Positions 1 to 8,270 of a stretch of DNA of 33,701 nucleotides are shown here, piece after piece. The notes beneath the pieces are model-generated. The model was not told the DNA's origin. It did no database searches and saw nothing but the letters and a program-made list of their open reading frames with translations. Made by a program: the position numbers and the translations under genes. The stretch spans positions 1 through 33,701 of the forward strand of contig CANRPD010000020.1 in assembly GCA_947632385.1 (NCBI GenBank), written 5' to 3'. This stretch comes from an uncultured Clostridia bacterium (GTDB lineage Bacteria > Bacillota > Clostridia > Oscillospirales > Acutalibacteraceae). Positions within the stretch are counted from its first letter, which is position 1. Every line of letters begins with the position of its first letter.

Positions 1-1464
1 GCTTTGCGTGAGGGCTGGGATAATCCTAATGTATTCCAGATCTGCACGCTGAAGCAGTCAAGCAGTGACGTTCGCAAACGTCAGGAAGTAGGCCGTGGCC
101 TGCGTCTGTGCGTCAATCAGGACGGCGAACGTATGGATACGAATGCGCTCGGTAACGATGTACATAACATCAATGTGCTGACTGTTATTGCAAGCGAGAG
201 CTATGATTCCTTTGCCAAGGGACTTCAGACTGAAATGGCGGATGCAGTAGCAGATCGCCCGCGTGCAGTCACTGTAGACCTGTTTGTCGGCAAGGTCATC
301 AAGGATGACAAAGGCAATGAGCAGGTTATCGATCAGGATACGGCATCTGCGATCCATTACGATATGATAGTCAATGGCTATATCGACCGCAAGGGTGTTC
401 TGACAGATAAATTCTATCAGGATAAGGCCAATGGTGAGATCAAGGTTGCCGAGGAGGTTGCTGATTCTGCAGCGTCCGTTATCGAAATTGTTGATTTCAT
501 CTATGATGCCCGCAGCATGCAGCCTGAGAGCGCCCGCAGCAATAACGTGGAACTGCAGGTTGACGAGGATAAGATGACGATGCCGGAATTTAAGGCACTC
601 TGGTCCAAGATCAATGCCAAGTCAGTATATGTGGTGGATTTTGATACTGATGAGCTCGTTCGCAAGTCTATTGCTTCGCTGGATAGCGAACTGCATGTTT
701 CAAAGATTTACTTCCGCGTTGAAACCGGAGCAATGGATACCATCAAATCGAAAGATGAGCTTTTGTCCGGCGCCTCCTTCGTTAAAGAAGAATCCGCCAG
801 CTACGGTGTGACTGTAACGGCAAATTCTAACGTGAAGTATGACCTGATCGGAAAGCTGGTAGATGAAACGGGCCTGACAAGAAAGGCTATCATTGCCATC
901 CTTCAGGGTATCCAGCCATACGTATTCAATCAGTTTAGGGACAATCCGGAGGAGTTTATTTTGAAGGCTGCCTTTCTGATCAATGAACAGAAAGCAACGG
1001 CTATCATTGAGCATATTACTTATGACGTTCTGGACGAGCATTACGATACAAATATTTTCACCGAGCCTACCATCAAGGGCAAGCTGGGTGTAAATGCAAT
1101 GAAGGCCAAGAAGCACCTTTATGACCATATTGTTTACGACTCCAGCAACGAGCGCGACTTTGCCACCGATCTGGACACCAACACAGATGTTGCTGTTTAC
1201 ATCAAGCTGCCGGATGGCTTCTATATCTCCACGCCGGTTGGACACTACAATCCGGACTGGGCAATTGCCTTTTACGAGGGCAAAGTAAAGCACATTTATT
1301 TCGTGGCAGAGACAAAGGGTTCCATGAATTCTATGCAGTTAAGGATGATTGAGGAGTCCAAGATTCATTGCGCAAGAGAGCACTTCAAGGCAATCTCCAG
1401 CGGCAATGTCGTTTATGATGTTGTAGACAGCTATAAGTCTCTGCTGGAAAAGGTTATGAAGTGA
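1..1464 (+). CDS. Type III restriction endonuclease subunit R (Res), 3' part
   Basis: This is the C-terminal 487 codons of a Res-type restriction subunit; the frame is open through base 1, so the start lies outside the window. Seen: REGWDNPN (helicase motif V) at the very start and [10 protein letters not shown] (motif VI, arginine finger) about 25 residues in. Near the C-terminus is a PD-(D/E)xK-like nuclease site: NPDWAIAF, then FVAETKG about 20 residues later, around residues 420-445. In the family, Res pairs with a Mod methyltransferase and cleaves DNA after ATP-driven communication between two sites. Mod and the Walker A half of Res should lie upstream, out of view. Base composition is clearly lower in GC than the next 32 kb, which suggests horizontal acquisition. 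The reading frame is intact to TGA. Confidence 0.9.
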   Translation, partial: ALREGWDNPNVFQICTLKQSSSDVRKRQEVGRGLRLCVNQDGERMDTNALGNDVHNINVLTVIASESYDSFAKGLQTEMADAVADRPRAVTVDLFVGKVIKDDKGNEQVIDQDTASAIHYDMIVNGYIDRKGVLTDKFYQDKANGEIKVAEEVADSAASVIEIVDFIYDARSMQPESARSNNVELQVDEDKMTMPEFKALWSKINAKSVYVVDFDTDELVRKSIASLDSELHVSKIYFRVETGAMDTIKSKDELLSGASFVKEESASYGVTVTANSNVKYDLIGKLVDETGLTRKAIIAILQGIQPYVFNQFRDNPEEFILKAAFLINEQKATAIIEHITYDVLDEHYDTNIFTEPTIKGKLGVNAMKAKKHLYDHIVYDSSNERDFATDLDTNTDVAVYIKLPDGFYISTPVGHYNPDWAIAFYEGKVKHIYFVAETKGSMNSMQLRMIEESKIHCAREHFKAISSGNVVYDVVDSYKSLLEKVMK

Positions 1465-1487
1465 AATCAACACAGAGCCTAATAACC

Positions 1488-1536
1488 AAAAAGCACAAAG
1501 TGCAGGGATTGCTCCCCATACTTCGTGCTTTTTGTT
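1488..1536 (+). terminator. Rho-independent terminator after the restriction gene
   Basis: A 14-bp stem pairs 1488-1501 with 1520-1533 with one mismatch and an 18-base loop, and a T-run closes it. It starts about 24 bases after the Res stop. The 3' arm ends in TTTTTG, and the A-rich 5' arm would let it work in both directions. Confidence 0.8.
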
Positions 1537-1670
1537 TGCCCCAATCCAGCCTGACAGATGCCGTAATTATAATTTTAGCTTCAAAACTTTCTTACGGGCA
1601 CCCGCCATTGGACCGGGCGGTTTTTGCGTGCAGGGGGGACTTCCGAGGGACGGGGTGGGTGGAGGCCGTC
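1537..1670. other. Composition boundary, no gene
   Basis: There is no credible coding frame here. Between about 1555 and 1600 the sequence is AT-rich (AATTATAATTTTAG), then it switches abruptly to the GC-rich background of the rest of the window. This marks the right edge of the DNA that brought in the restriction gene. I could not find an att-like duplication or tRNA remnant here. Confidence 0.5.
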
Positions 1671-1750
1671 GTCTCGCCGCCCCGCCGCCTTTGGCGGCGG
1701 GGCCTTCTCCGCAGGAGAAGCGCCCGGGCCGCAGGCCCGGGCGGCGAGAC
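1671..1750. repeat. Three-armed cloverleaf element, copy 1
   Basis: The outer stem GTCTCGCCGC (1671-1680) pairs with GCGGCGAGAC (1741-1750). Three hairpins fit between: 1681-1689 with 1693-1701 (loop TTT), 1704-1710 with 1714-1720 (loop GCA), and 1723-1730 with 1734-1741 (loop GCA). It lies just downstream of the membrane-protein gene (minus strand), so it may also act as a transcription stop. Copies 2-4 are at 2776, 23558 and 28028. Copy 4 has nearly the same outer stem but different arms. Confidence 0.75.
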
Positions 1751-1766
1751 GGCGGGGCCTGCGGGC

Positions 1767-2654
1767 TTAGAACATCCCGGGCAGGAGCAGCATCAGGGCA
1801 ACCCCGGCCAGCAGGGACAGCAGATTCGCGGAAAACGCATAGAGCGCCGCCCGCACCGGGCCCGTGGGCCGTCTCCGGGTGTGTTTGGGCAGCAGCATCG
1901 CGTAGAGCACGGCCTCCACGACAAAAATGAGCAGCTCCAGCAGGAAGTACAGCAGCAGCGTCGCAAGCGGGCCGGAAAAATACCCCACCAGATTCAGCGC
2001 CACGTTGAGCCCCACCTGGGTCACGCCGTTGACCAGCAGGATCAGCAGCAGCGGGACCTTTTCCCGGTACCCGAAGGCCAGCGCCAGGAACATCTCCACC
2101 CCCAGGGTGAGCAGCAGCCGCAGGAAAAAACCCAACAGCTCCGGCCCAAGGCGGGTGTCGCGCTCCACGGAGATCGTTGCACCGCCCACCCCCAGGGGAT
2201 CCACCTCCAGGGTCCCGTCTGTGATCCGGGCGGTAAACGTGCTGTGAAATGCGTACCGCTCCAAGATCCCGCTGGAGAGGAAGACCTCCCGCTCCGGGAA
2301 ATACAGCAGCAGCTTGAACCGATAGGGCGGGTAGTAGGTCCAGGCAAGCTCTCCGGTCTCCCCCACGTCCCAGCTCTCCTGCAGGTAGTAGTAGCCGTCC
2401 GGGTCCTCATACCGGACGAACACCTCCCAGCCGGGCATGGCCCGCCGCCACTCGTCGGGCTCTTCGCCCTCCCAGACGCTGGCGGGACCGGTGGATTCCT
2501 TCTCCGACAGCAGCGTGCCCCAGCAGGGCTCGTCCCCCAACCCGTAGATGGTGATCTGCACCGAGGGCTTGGGGCCGGAATCGGCGTGGATGGGGACCGC
2601 CAGCGTGCAGAACAGGAGCACAGCCAGCAGCCAGCACAGTCCTTTTCGTCTCAT
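1767..2654 (-). CDS. Exported/membrane protein of unknown function
   Basis: I do not recognise this 295-residue protein. It starts with a typical signal peptide (MRRKG, then a leucine-rich core, cleavage likely after HADS or nearby). About 150 polar, aromatic residues follow, presumably outside the cell. The C-terminal 130 residues hold about four or five hydrophobic segments with short charged links, ending in a last helix LLSLLAGVALMLLLPGMF. The ATG at 2654 is chosen because AGGAGG ends about 8 bases upstream; a GTG at 2663 overlaps that ribosome site. A sigma-A promoter lies at 2678-2706, so the gene is probably monocistronic. A short exported domain joined to a helical bundle could be a sensor or envelope protein, but nothing here shows which. 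Confidence 0.8.
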   Translation of the reverse strand: MRRKGLCWLLAVLLFCTLAVPIHADSGPKPSVQITIYGLGDEPCWGTLLSEKESTGPASVWEGEEPDEWRRAMPGWEVFVRYEDPDGYYYLQESWDVGETGELAWTYYPPYRFKLLLYFPEREVFLSSGILERYAFHSTFTARITDGTLEVDPLGVGGATISVERDTRLGPELLGFFLRLLLTLGVEMFLALAFGYREKVPLLLILLVNGVTQVGLNVALNLVGYFSGPLATLLLYFLLELLIFVVEAVLYAMLLPKHTRRRPTGPVRAALYAFSANLLSLLAGVALMLLLPGMF

Positions 2655-2677
2655 GAAGCGCACCTCCTTCTGGTTCC

Positions 2678-2706
2678 AGTATATCGGAGCGGACCGGGGA
2701 AAGCAA
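2678..2706 (-). promoter_or_regulatory. Promoter of the 1767-2654 membrane protein
   Basis: On the minus strand, a -35 box TTGCTT (2701-2706) and a -10 box TATACT (2678-2683) are separated by 17 bases. The -10 ends 23 bases before the chosen ATG, which leaves just room for the AGGAGG site. Confidence 0.7.
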
Positions 2707-2775
2707 GTTACAGTTGGGCTACAAACTCCCTACAAACCGGTAACATCGCCCGCCCCGCCTGCCGGGAGGCCGCCG

Positions 2776-2867
2776 GTCCCCGCCCCGCCCGGCGGTTTGC
2801 CCGCAAACCGCCGGCTTTCCCTCCAGGAAAGCGCCCGGTCCGGGGGCCCGGGCGGCGGGGCGGGGAC
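2776..2867. repeat. Three-armed cloverleaf element, copy 2
   Basis: A perfect 14-bp outer stem joins GTCCCCGCCCCGCC (2776-2789) to 2854-2867. The arms are 2790-2800 with 2803-2813, GCTTTCC (2814-2820) with GGAAAGC (2826-2832), and GCCCGG (2833-2838) with CCGGGC (2848-2853). The arms abut with no spare bases, giving a closed cloverleaf. The stem sequence is unrelated to copy 1, but the layout is the same. It lies between the promoter region of the membrane protein and the GGGtGRT terminator. Confidence 0.75.
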
Positions 2868-2890
2868 ACCCTCGGCCAGAACGCGGCCGC

Positions 2891-2924
2891 AAAAAAGCAC
2901 CCCCGCCGGTAGGGGCGGGAGTGC
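2891..2924 (-). terminator. Terminator of the NifU-like/GGGtGRT operon
   Basis: On the minus strand, GCACTCCCGCC pairs with GGCGGGGGTGC across a short loop (2897-2924) and is followed directly by TTTTTT (2891-2896). It begins about 22 bases after the GGGtGRT stop. Confidence 0.9.
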
Positions 2925-2946
2925 TCGCAGGTCGGATCGCAGAAAC

Positions 2947-3954
2947 TTACTTGGTGCCCTCGTACACCGCCACGGCGCAGGCCACGGTGGCGCCCACCAT
3001 GGGGTTGTTGCCCATGCCGATGAGGCCCATCATCTCCACGTGAGCCGGCACGGAGGAGGACCCGGCGAACTGGGCGTCGCCATGCATGCGGCCCATGGAG
3101 TCGGTCAGGCCGTAGGAGGCCGGGCCGGCAGCCATGTTGTCGGGATGCAGGGTACGGCCGGTGCCGCCGCCGGAGGCCACGGAGAAGTACTTCTTGCCGT
3201 TCTCGTTGGCCCACTTCTTATAGGTGCCCGCCACCAGATGCTGGAAACGGGTGGGGTTGGTGGAGTTGCCGGTGATGGACACGTCCACGCCCTCGTGCTT
3301 CATGATGGCCACGCCCTCCAGCACGTCGTTGGCGCCGTAGCACTTCACCGCCGCGCGCTCGCCGTCGGAGAAGGGCCGCTCTTCCTCCACATGCAGCTCG
3401 CCGGTGAAGAAATCGTAGTCCGTCTTCACATAGGTGAAGCCGTTGATCCGGGAAATGATGTAGGCGGCGTCCTTGCCCAGGCCGTTCAGGATGATGCGCA
3501 GGGGCTCCTTGCGGGCGCGGTTGGCCGTCTTGGCAATGCCGATGGCGCCCTCAGCGGCCGCAAAGGACTCGTGGCCCGCCAGGAACGCAAAGCACTTGGT
3601 CTCGTCCCGCAGCAGCATGGCGCCCAGGTTGCCGTGGCCCAGGCCCACGTTCCGCTGCTCCGCCACAGAGCCGGGGATGCAGAAAGCCTCCAGGCCGATG
3701 CCGATGGCCTCGGCCGCCTCGGCGGCGGTCTTCACGCCCTTCTGGATGGCCACCGCGCAGCCCAGGGTGTAGGCCCAGCCGGCGTTCTCAAATGCGATGG
3801 GCTGCACGCCCTTGACGATCTCGTAGGGATCGAAGCCCTTGCTGTTGCACAGCGCTCTCGCCTCTTCGAGGGACCCGATGCCGTACTCGGCCAGGCACTT
3901 CTCGATCTTCGGCATTCTTCTCTCTTTGCCTTCAAACACAACGTCGTTTGCCAT
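2947..3954 (-). CDS. GGGtGRT family protein
   Basis: This 335-residue protein carries the sequence that names its family: SGGGTGRTLHP, around residues 265-275. Other conserved-looking blocks are NVGLGHGNLGAM, FLAGHESFAAAEGAIG, SITGNSTNPTRFQHLV and MGNNPMVGATVACAVAVY. The biochemical role of GGGtGRT proteins is not established. In anaerobes they are typically found beside a NifU-like scaffold protein, as here, so an Fe-S or metal-related role is inferred from context only. It is the second gene of a two-gene operon, 32 bases after the NifU-like gene, with AGGAGG 8 bases before its ATG and its own terminator downstream. Length and frame look complete. No signal peptide or membrane segment is visible, so it is probably cytoplasmic. 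Confidence 0.88.
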   Translation of the reverse strand: MANDVVFEGKERRMPKIEKCLAEYGIGSLEEARALCNSKGFDPYEIVKGVQPIAFENAGWAYTLGCAVAIQKGVKTAAEAAEAIGIGLEAFCIPGSVAEQRNVGLGHGNLGAMLLRDETKCFAFLAGHESFAAAEGAIGIAKTANRARKEPLRIILNGLGKDAAYIISRINGFTYVKTDYDFFTGELHVEEERPFSDGERAAVKCYGANDVLEGVAIMKHEGVDVSITGNSTNPTRFQHLVAGTYKKWANENGKKYFSVASGGGTGRTLHPDNMAAGPASYGLTDSMGRMHGDAQFAGSSSVPAHVEMMGLIGMGNNPMVGATVACAVAVYEGTK

Positions 3955-3986
3955 TTTGGTTATCCTCCTGTGTCAATTGATGTGCA

Positions 3987-4679
3987 TCATTCTTCTCTGG
4001 GGTCGATGTACTTGGCAGCGCCGTCGAACCGGCCGTACTGGCCGATGTTCTTCTGGTACGCCTCATCGGGAGAAACGCCGTGCCGGATGTCTTCCAGCAT
4101 CTTGCCCACGCGCACGAACTGATAGCCGATGACCTCGCCTTCCTCGTCCAGGGCCATCTTGGTCACATAGCCCTCGGCCATCTCCATGTAGCGCACGCCC
4201 TTGAGCTTGGTGGAGAACATGGTGCCCACCTGAGAACGCAGGCCCTTGCCCAGGTCCTCCAGGCCGGCGCCGATGGGCAGGCCGTCCTCGGAGAAGGCGG
4301 TCTGGCTGCGGCCGTAGGCCAGCTGCTTGAAGATCTCGCGCATGGCCACGTTGATGGCGTCGCACACCAGGTCGGTATTCAGGCATTCCAGCAGGGTCTT
4401 GCCCGGGAGGATCTCCGCGGCCATGGCGGCGGAATGGGTCATGCCGGAGCAGCCGATGGTCTCCACCAGCGCCTCCTGGACGATGCCCTCCTTCACGTTC
4501 AGGGTCAGCTTGCAGGCGCCCTGCTGCGGCGCGCACCAGCCGATGCCGTGGGACAGGCCGGAGATGTCTTTGATCTCATACGCCTTGACCCATCTGCCCT
4601 CCTCGGGGATCGGCGCCGGGCCGTGATGCGGGCCCTTCTTCACCGTGCACATATTTTCCACTTCATGGGAATAGTTCAT
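3987..4679 (-). CDS. NifU-like iron-sulfur cluster assembly scaffold protein
   Basis: The 230-residue protein resembles the clostridial NifU/IscU-like scaffolds that accompany GGGtGRT genes. Possible ligand cysteines are C in GIGWCAPQQGACKL (two), ETIGCSGMTHSAAMAAEIL and NTDLVCDAINVAM. The CSGMTHSAAMAA block is the IscU/NifU-like core around the second cysteine. The ATG at 4679 follows AAAGGAG by 8 bases; upstream extension would run through the promoter at 4732-4760 and is rejected. It is the first gene of the operon with GGGtGRT. Assembly or transfer of Fe-S clusters in the cytoplasm is the likely role by family, and what the cluster is delivered to is not shown. Confidence 0.85.
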   Translation of the reverse strand: MNYSHEVENMCTVKKGPHHGPAPIPEEGRWVKAYEIKDISGLSHGIGWCAPQQGACKLTLNVKEGIVQEALVETIGCSGMTHSAAMAAEILPGKTLLECLNTDLVCDAINVAMREIFKQLAYGRSQTAFSEDGLPIGAGLEDLGKGLRSQVGTMFSTKLKGVRYMEMAEGYVTKMALDEEGEVIGYQFVRVGKMLEDIRHGVSPDEAYQKNIGQYGRFDGAAKYIDPREE

Positions 4680-4731
4680 AATCGGGACTCCTTTCGTTTT
4701 CTGCGTATCGTGACCGATACATTCTCCTCCC

Positions 4732-4760
4732 ATTATAAACGGATTGTCCAAAGGTTGCAA
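4732..4760 (-). promoter_or_regulatory. Promoter of the NifU-like/GGGtGRT operon
   Basis: On the minus strand, -35 TTGCAA (4755-4760) and -10 TATAAT (4732-4737) are 17 bases apart. This gives a 5' leader of about 45 bases before the ATG at 4679. Confidence 0.85.
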
Positions 4761-4791
4761 GCCCTCTCGCAAAAAAATCTTCCGTTTTGCC

Positions 4792-4826
4792 AAAAAACGG
4801 CGCCGCCCGACCCTTCGGGCGGCGCC
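4792..4826 (-). terminator. Terminator of the arginine operon
   Basis: A perfect 12-bp GC stem, GGCGCCGCCCGA with TCGGGCGGCGCC (4799-4810 with 4815-4826) and a 4-base loop, is followed on the minus strand by a G and TTTTTT. It sits about 10 bases after the GNAT stop codon and separates the arginine operon from the next promoter. Confidence 0.95.
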
Positions 4827-4836
4827 GCAGGCGCGT

Positions 4837-5280
4837 TTATGCTTCCGGTCCGTAAAACCACCGGTCCATCCCGGCCCCGCCGGTCTCGTTGGGCCGCTGG
4901 CGAAAGCCGAACTGCTCGTAAAAGGTCTCCCGCCCCGCCGCGGACATCAGCGACACCTTCACCCGCCAGCCGGGGCGCAGCTGCTCCTTCAGGGCGGTCA
5001 GCAGCTTGGCCACCATGGTGGTTCCCAGGGCCTGTCCCCGGTATTCCGGCAGCACCACCACGTCGGAGAGATACGCCACGTAGCTGCCGTCCCACAGCAG
5101 CCGGGCCATGGCCACCGTCTGCCCATCCACCCGCGCCGCCACGATGCGAAACGCGTTGTCCAGGCCGTTTTGGGCCTGCTCCACCGGAAAGGCCGGCCAC
5201 CCCGTGGAGGTCCGCAGCCGCAGGTAGTCCTCCACCGAGAGGGTGTCCTCCCACTGGATGGCGCTCTCGGTCCCCGTCAT
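4837..5280 (-). CDS. GNAT-family N-acetyltransferase
   Basis: This 147-residue protein has the GNAT acetyl-CoA site: strand DVVVLPEY followed by RGQALGTTMVAKLL (R/Q-x-x-G-x-G/A type) around residues 72-92. A late FYEQFGFRQRP block is typical of the family's final strands. It is the last gene of the arginine operon. Its ATG overlaps the argF stop by 4 bases (ATGA), so the two are translationally coupled. The substrate is unknown. Position suggests an amino acid or arginine-related metabolite, but GNAT genes are also common passengers. It is not a clear ArgA, and ArgJ in this operon already supplies N-acetylglutamate. The terminator follows about 10 bases after its stop. Confidence 0.85.
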   Translation of the reverse strand: MTGTESAIQWEDTLSVEDYLRLRTSTGWPAFPVEQAQNGLDNAFRIVAARVDGQTVAMARLLWDGSYVAYLSDVVVLPEYRGQALGTTMVAKLLTALKEQLRPGWRVKVSLMSAAGRETFYEQFGFRQRPNETGGAGMDRWFYGPEA

Positions 5281-6185
5281 GCGCCCATCACCCGGACCAA
5301 AACCGCCTTCTGGGCATGCAGGCGGTTCTCCGCCTCCTCAAAGATCTCCCCGGCGTGGGCCTCAAAGACCCCTTCGCTGATCTCCTCGCCCCGGTGGGCG
5401 GGCAGACAGTGCAGCACCATGGCGTCCGGCGCGGCCAGGGCCATCAGCTCCTCGTCCACGCAGTACCCGGCAAAGGCCGCCTCCCGGGCCTTGCGCTCGT
5501 CCTCCTGGCCCATGGAGGTCCACACGTCGGTGTACACCGCGTCGGCCCCCTGCACCGCCTGCCGTGGGGAGTCGGTGATCTCGAACCGCTCCGGGTACCC
5601 CACCGCGAACTCCAGGATCTCCCGGGGCGGCCGGTACCCTGCGGGGCACGCCACCGACACCCGCATCCCGGTCTTCAGTCCCCCCACGATGAGGGAATTC
5701 ATCATGTTGTTGCCGTCGCCGATAAAGCACAGCTTGCGCCCCTCCAGGCCGCCCTTGTATGCCCGGATGGTCTGCAGGTCGGCCAGCACCTGGCAGGGGT
5801 GGCAGAAGTCCGTCAGGCCGTTGATCACCGGCACGGAGCCGTACTGGGCCAGGGCCTCCACCTCCTCCTGGGCAAAGGTGCGGATCATGATCCCGTCCAC
5901 ATACCGGGAGAGGACCCGGGCGGTGTCCTGCACCGGCTCCCCCCGGCCGATCTGGCTCCCGTCGGAGGACAGCACCACAGCGTACCCGCCCAGCTGGTGG
6001 ATGCCCACCTCAAAGGACACCCGGGTGCGGGTGGAGGACTTCTCAAAGATCATCCCCAGGCACTTCCCCTGGAGGATGGGATGGGCCACGCCCTGCTTGT
6101 TTTCGGCCTTCAGCCGGTCCGCCAGGTCCAGCAGATCCACGATCTCCTCGCCGGTCAGGTCCAGCAGCTTCAGTAAATGCTTCAT
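5277..6185 (-). CDS. argF: Ornithine carbamoyltransferase
   Basis: It joins carbamoyl phosphate to ornithine to make citrulline, step six of arginine synthesis. At 302 residues it has the usual length. Seen: SSTRTRVSFE (carbamoyl phosphate loop, about residues 51-60), the FCHPCQVLADLQT block (ornithine carbamoyltransferase HPxQ motif), DGNNMMNSL, and HCLPAHRGEEIS with the ornithine-side HCLP motif near residue 265. These distinguish it from aspartate carbamoyltransferase. The gene lies 18 bases after argD, with GGGGAG ahead of its ATG, and overlaps the GNAT gene downstream. Biosynthetic rather than catabolic use is inferred from the operon. Confidence 0.96.
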   Translation of the reverse strand: MKHLLKLLDLTGEEIVDLLDLADRLKAENKQGVAHPILQGKCLGMIFEKSSTRTRVSFEVGIHQLGGYAVVLSSDGSQIGRGEPVQDTARVLSRYVDGIMIRTFAQEEVEALAQYGSVPVINGLTDFCHPCQVLADLQTIRAYKGGLEGRKLCFIGDGNNMMNSLIVGGLKTGMRVSVACPAGYRPPREILEFAVGYPERFEITDSPRQAVQGADAVYTDVWTSMGQEDERKAREAAFAGYCVDEELMALAAPDAMVLHCLPAHRGEEISEGVFEAHAGEIFEEAENRLHAQKAVLVRVMGA

Positions 6186-6203
6186 GTCGTTTCTCCCCTT
6201 TTT

Positions 6204-7382
6204 TTATCCGTTGCAGCTCTGCAAAACGTCCGCGAAAATGGCGAGCCCCTGGTCCAGGTCCTCCCGGGAGATGGTCAGCGGCGGCAGGAACCGCACCCGC
6301 TCCTTGGCGGTGAGGATCAAAAGCCCCCGCCGGGCACATTCGGTGAGCACCCGGTGGGCGTCCAGCCCCGCTTCCAGCGCCACGCCGATCATCAGGCCCC
6401 GGCCGTACACCCCAGTCACCCGGGGCGTCTCCAGCAGCCGCTCCCGCAGGTACGCGCCCTTTTCCCGCACTGCTTCCAGGAACGCCGGGTCGCTGACCCG
6501 GGACACCACCTCCAGCCCGCCGGCGGCGGCCACCGGGTTCCCCCCAAAGGTGGACCCTTGCTCCCCGGGCTTCAGCACGTCCCGCAGCCGCTCGCTCACC
6601 AGGCACGCCCCCATGGGCAGCCCCCCGGCAATGGCCTTGGCGGTGGTCACCACGTCCGGCTGCACCCCATATCCCTGATAGCTGTAAAAATACCCTGTGC
6701 GGCCCACGCCGGTCTGCACCTCGTCGATGATCAGCAGCACGTCCTTCTCGTCGCACAGCGCCCGCACCCCCCGAACGAAGTCCTCCTCCATGGGCACCAC
6801 GCCGCCTTCGCCCTGCACCGTCTCGATGAGCACCGCGCACACCGTCTCGTCCATCTGCTCCGCCACGCTGTCCAGGTCGTTGGCCCGGGCATACCGGAAC
6901 CCCGGGGTCAGGGGCTGGAACAGCTGGTGAAAGCTCTCCTGCCCGGTGGCGGCCAGGGTGGTCAGCGTCCGCCCGTGGAAGGAATTCTCCAGGGTGGCGA
7001 TCTCAGCGGCGCCCCGCTGAGCCCCGAACTTCCGGGCCACCTTCACGGCGCACTCGTTGGCCTCCGCCCCGGAATTGCAGAAAAACGCCTGGGCCATGCC
7101 CGCCGCGGTGCACAGCCTCTGGGCCAGGGCGGCGGTCACCGGGGAGTAGTAGTAGTTGCACAGGTGCTGGATCTCCCCCGCCTGCCGGGTCACGGCGGCC
7201 ACCCAGCCCGGGTCCGCATAGCCCAGGGCGTTGACCCCGATGCCTGCGGTGAAGTCGATGTATTCCCGTCCGTCCGCGTCCCAGGCCCGGGCGTTCTGCC
7301 CCTTCACCAGGGCGGCGTCCACCCGGCCGTAGGTCCCCAGGATGTACTTCCGGTCCTGGGCCCGGATCGTTTCAAACTCCAT
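6204..7382 (-). CDS. argD: Acetylornithine aminotransferase
   Basis: A class III PLP aminotransferase of 392 residues that converts N-acetylglutamate semialdehyde to N-acetylornithine. Seen: NSGAEANECAVKVARK, the PLP-binding IIDEVQTGVGRTG with its aspartate, and the Schiff-base lysine in TTAKAIAGGLPMGA. GSTFGGNPVAAA near residue 275 is also typical. The ATG at 7382 follows GGGGAG by about 6 bases; longer frames upstream only read through argB in another frame. The gap to argB is 20 bases and to argF 18 bases. A succinyldiaminopimelate role is possible for the family, but the operon makes ArgD the natural call. Confidence 0.95.
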   Translation of the reverse strand: MEFETIRAQDRKYILGTYGRVDAALVKGQNARAWDADGREYIDFTAGIGVNALGYADPGWVAAVTRQAGEIQHLCNYYYSPVTAALAQRLCTAAGMAQAFFCNSGAEANECAVKVARKFGAQRGAAEIATLENSFHGRTLTTLAATGQESFHQLFQPLTPGFRYARANDLDSVAEQMDETVCAVLIETVQGEGGVVPMEEDFVRGVRALCDEKDVLLIIDEVQTGVGRTGYFYSYQGYGVQPDVVTTAKAIAGGLPMGACLVSERLRDVLKPGEQGSTFGGNPVAAAGGLEVVSRVSDPAFLEAVREKGAYLRERLLETPRVTGVYGRGLMIGVALEAGLDAHRVLTECARRGLLILTAKERVRFLPPLTISREDLDQGLAIFADVLQSCNG

Positions 7383-7402
7383 GATCGTCTCCCCTTTCCG
7401 GA

Positions 7403-8254
7403 TCAGTACAGCATGGTGCCGATCCCTTCGTCGGTGAACAGCTCCACCAGGATGGAATGCGGGATCCGCCCGTCGATGATGTGGGCCCGGCCCACGCCCC
7501 GGCGCACGGCGTCCGCCGCACAGTCGATCTTGGGGATCATCCCTCCCGAGATGACCCCTTCCCGCTTCAGGCGGGCCACCTCGCTCACCCGCAGCACCGG
7601 GATGATGGACTCCTCGTCTGCGGTGTCCCGCAGCAGGCCCCGCACATCGGTGAGCAGGATGAGCTTCATGGCCCCCAGCTCCCCGGCGATCCGCGCCGCC
7701 GCCGTGTCCGCGTTGACGTTGAACACCTCGCCGTGATACCCCGCCGCCACGGTGGACACCACCGGGATGTACCCGTTTTCCGCCGCATCGGTCAAGATCT
7801 GGGTGTTCACCTCCCGGATCTCCCCCACATAGCCCAGGTTCTCGTCCAGCATGTCCGCCTTCAGCAGCGAGCCGTCCAGCCCGCACAGGCCGATGGCCTT
7901 GCCTCCCGCGTCCTCCAGCCGCTGCACCAGGTCCTTGTTCACCTTCCCCGCCAGCACCTGCTGCACGATCTCCATGGTCTCGGGGTCGGTATAGCGCATC
8001 CCGCCTACGAACCGGCTCTCCTTGCCCACCTTTTGCAGCATGGTGTTGATCTCCGGCCCGCCGCCGTGCACCAGCACCACGTTGATGCCCACCAGCTGCA
8101 TCAGCACGATGTCGCTCATCACGGCGCTTTTCAGCTCCTCGTCCAGCATGGCGTTGCCGCCGTATTTCACCACCAGGGTCTGCCCGGCGTATTTCTTGAT
8201 GTACGGCAGGGCCTGCACCAGTACGTGGGCCCGCTCGCTGTTTGAGATATCCAT
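7403..8254 (-). CDS. argB: Acetylglutamate kinase
   Basis: This 283-residue kinase phosphorylates N-acetylglutamate, the second step of the pathway and usually the feedback-controlled one in organisms with the ArgJ cycle. Seen: VVKYGGNAM (phosphate-binding lysine/glycine loop, about residues 23-31), LVHGGGPEIN (substrate loop), and VNADTAAARIAGEL plus GGMIPKIDCA near the C-terminus. The length matches arginine-sensitive, hexameric forms, whose N-terminal helix precedes the YGGNAM loop; the first 20 residues here (NSERAHVLVQALPYIKK) fit such a helix, so arginine inhibition is likely but inferred. It sits 16 bases after a small membrane protein gene. Confidence 0.95.
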   Translation of the reverse strand: MDISNSERAHVLVQALPYIKKYAGQTLVVKYGGNAMLDEELKSAVMSDIVLMQLVGINVVLVHGGGPEINTMLQKVGKESRFVGGMRYTDPETMEIVQQVLAGKVNKDLVQRLEDAGGKAIGLCGLDGSLLKADMLDENLGYVGEIREVNTQILTDAAENGYIPVVSTVAAGYHGEVFNVNADTAAARIAGELGAMKLILLTDVRGLLRDTADEESIIPVLRVSEVARLKREGVISGGMIPKIDCAADAVRRGVGRAHIIDGRIPHSILVELFTDEGIGTMLY

Positions 8255-8270
8255 GTTTTTCCTCTCCCGG

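Noticed and set aside
1461-2912. 483-codon plus-strand frame after the restriction gene
   Set aside because: It runs through the terminator, two cloverleaf elements and the antisense of a signal-peptide protein.
4799-4826. Further cloverleaf copy at 4.8 kb
   Set aside because: It is a single hairpin followed by a T-run, i.e. an ordinary terminator without side arms.
4080-6678. Long plus-strand frames opposite the NifU-like gene, GNAT, argF and argD
   Set aside because: They lie opposite conserved coding genes and have no family motif; they are shadow frames.
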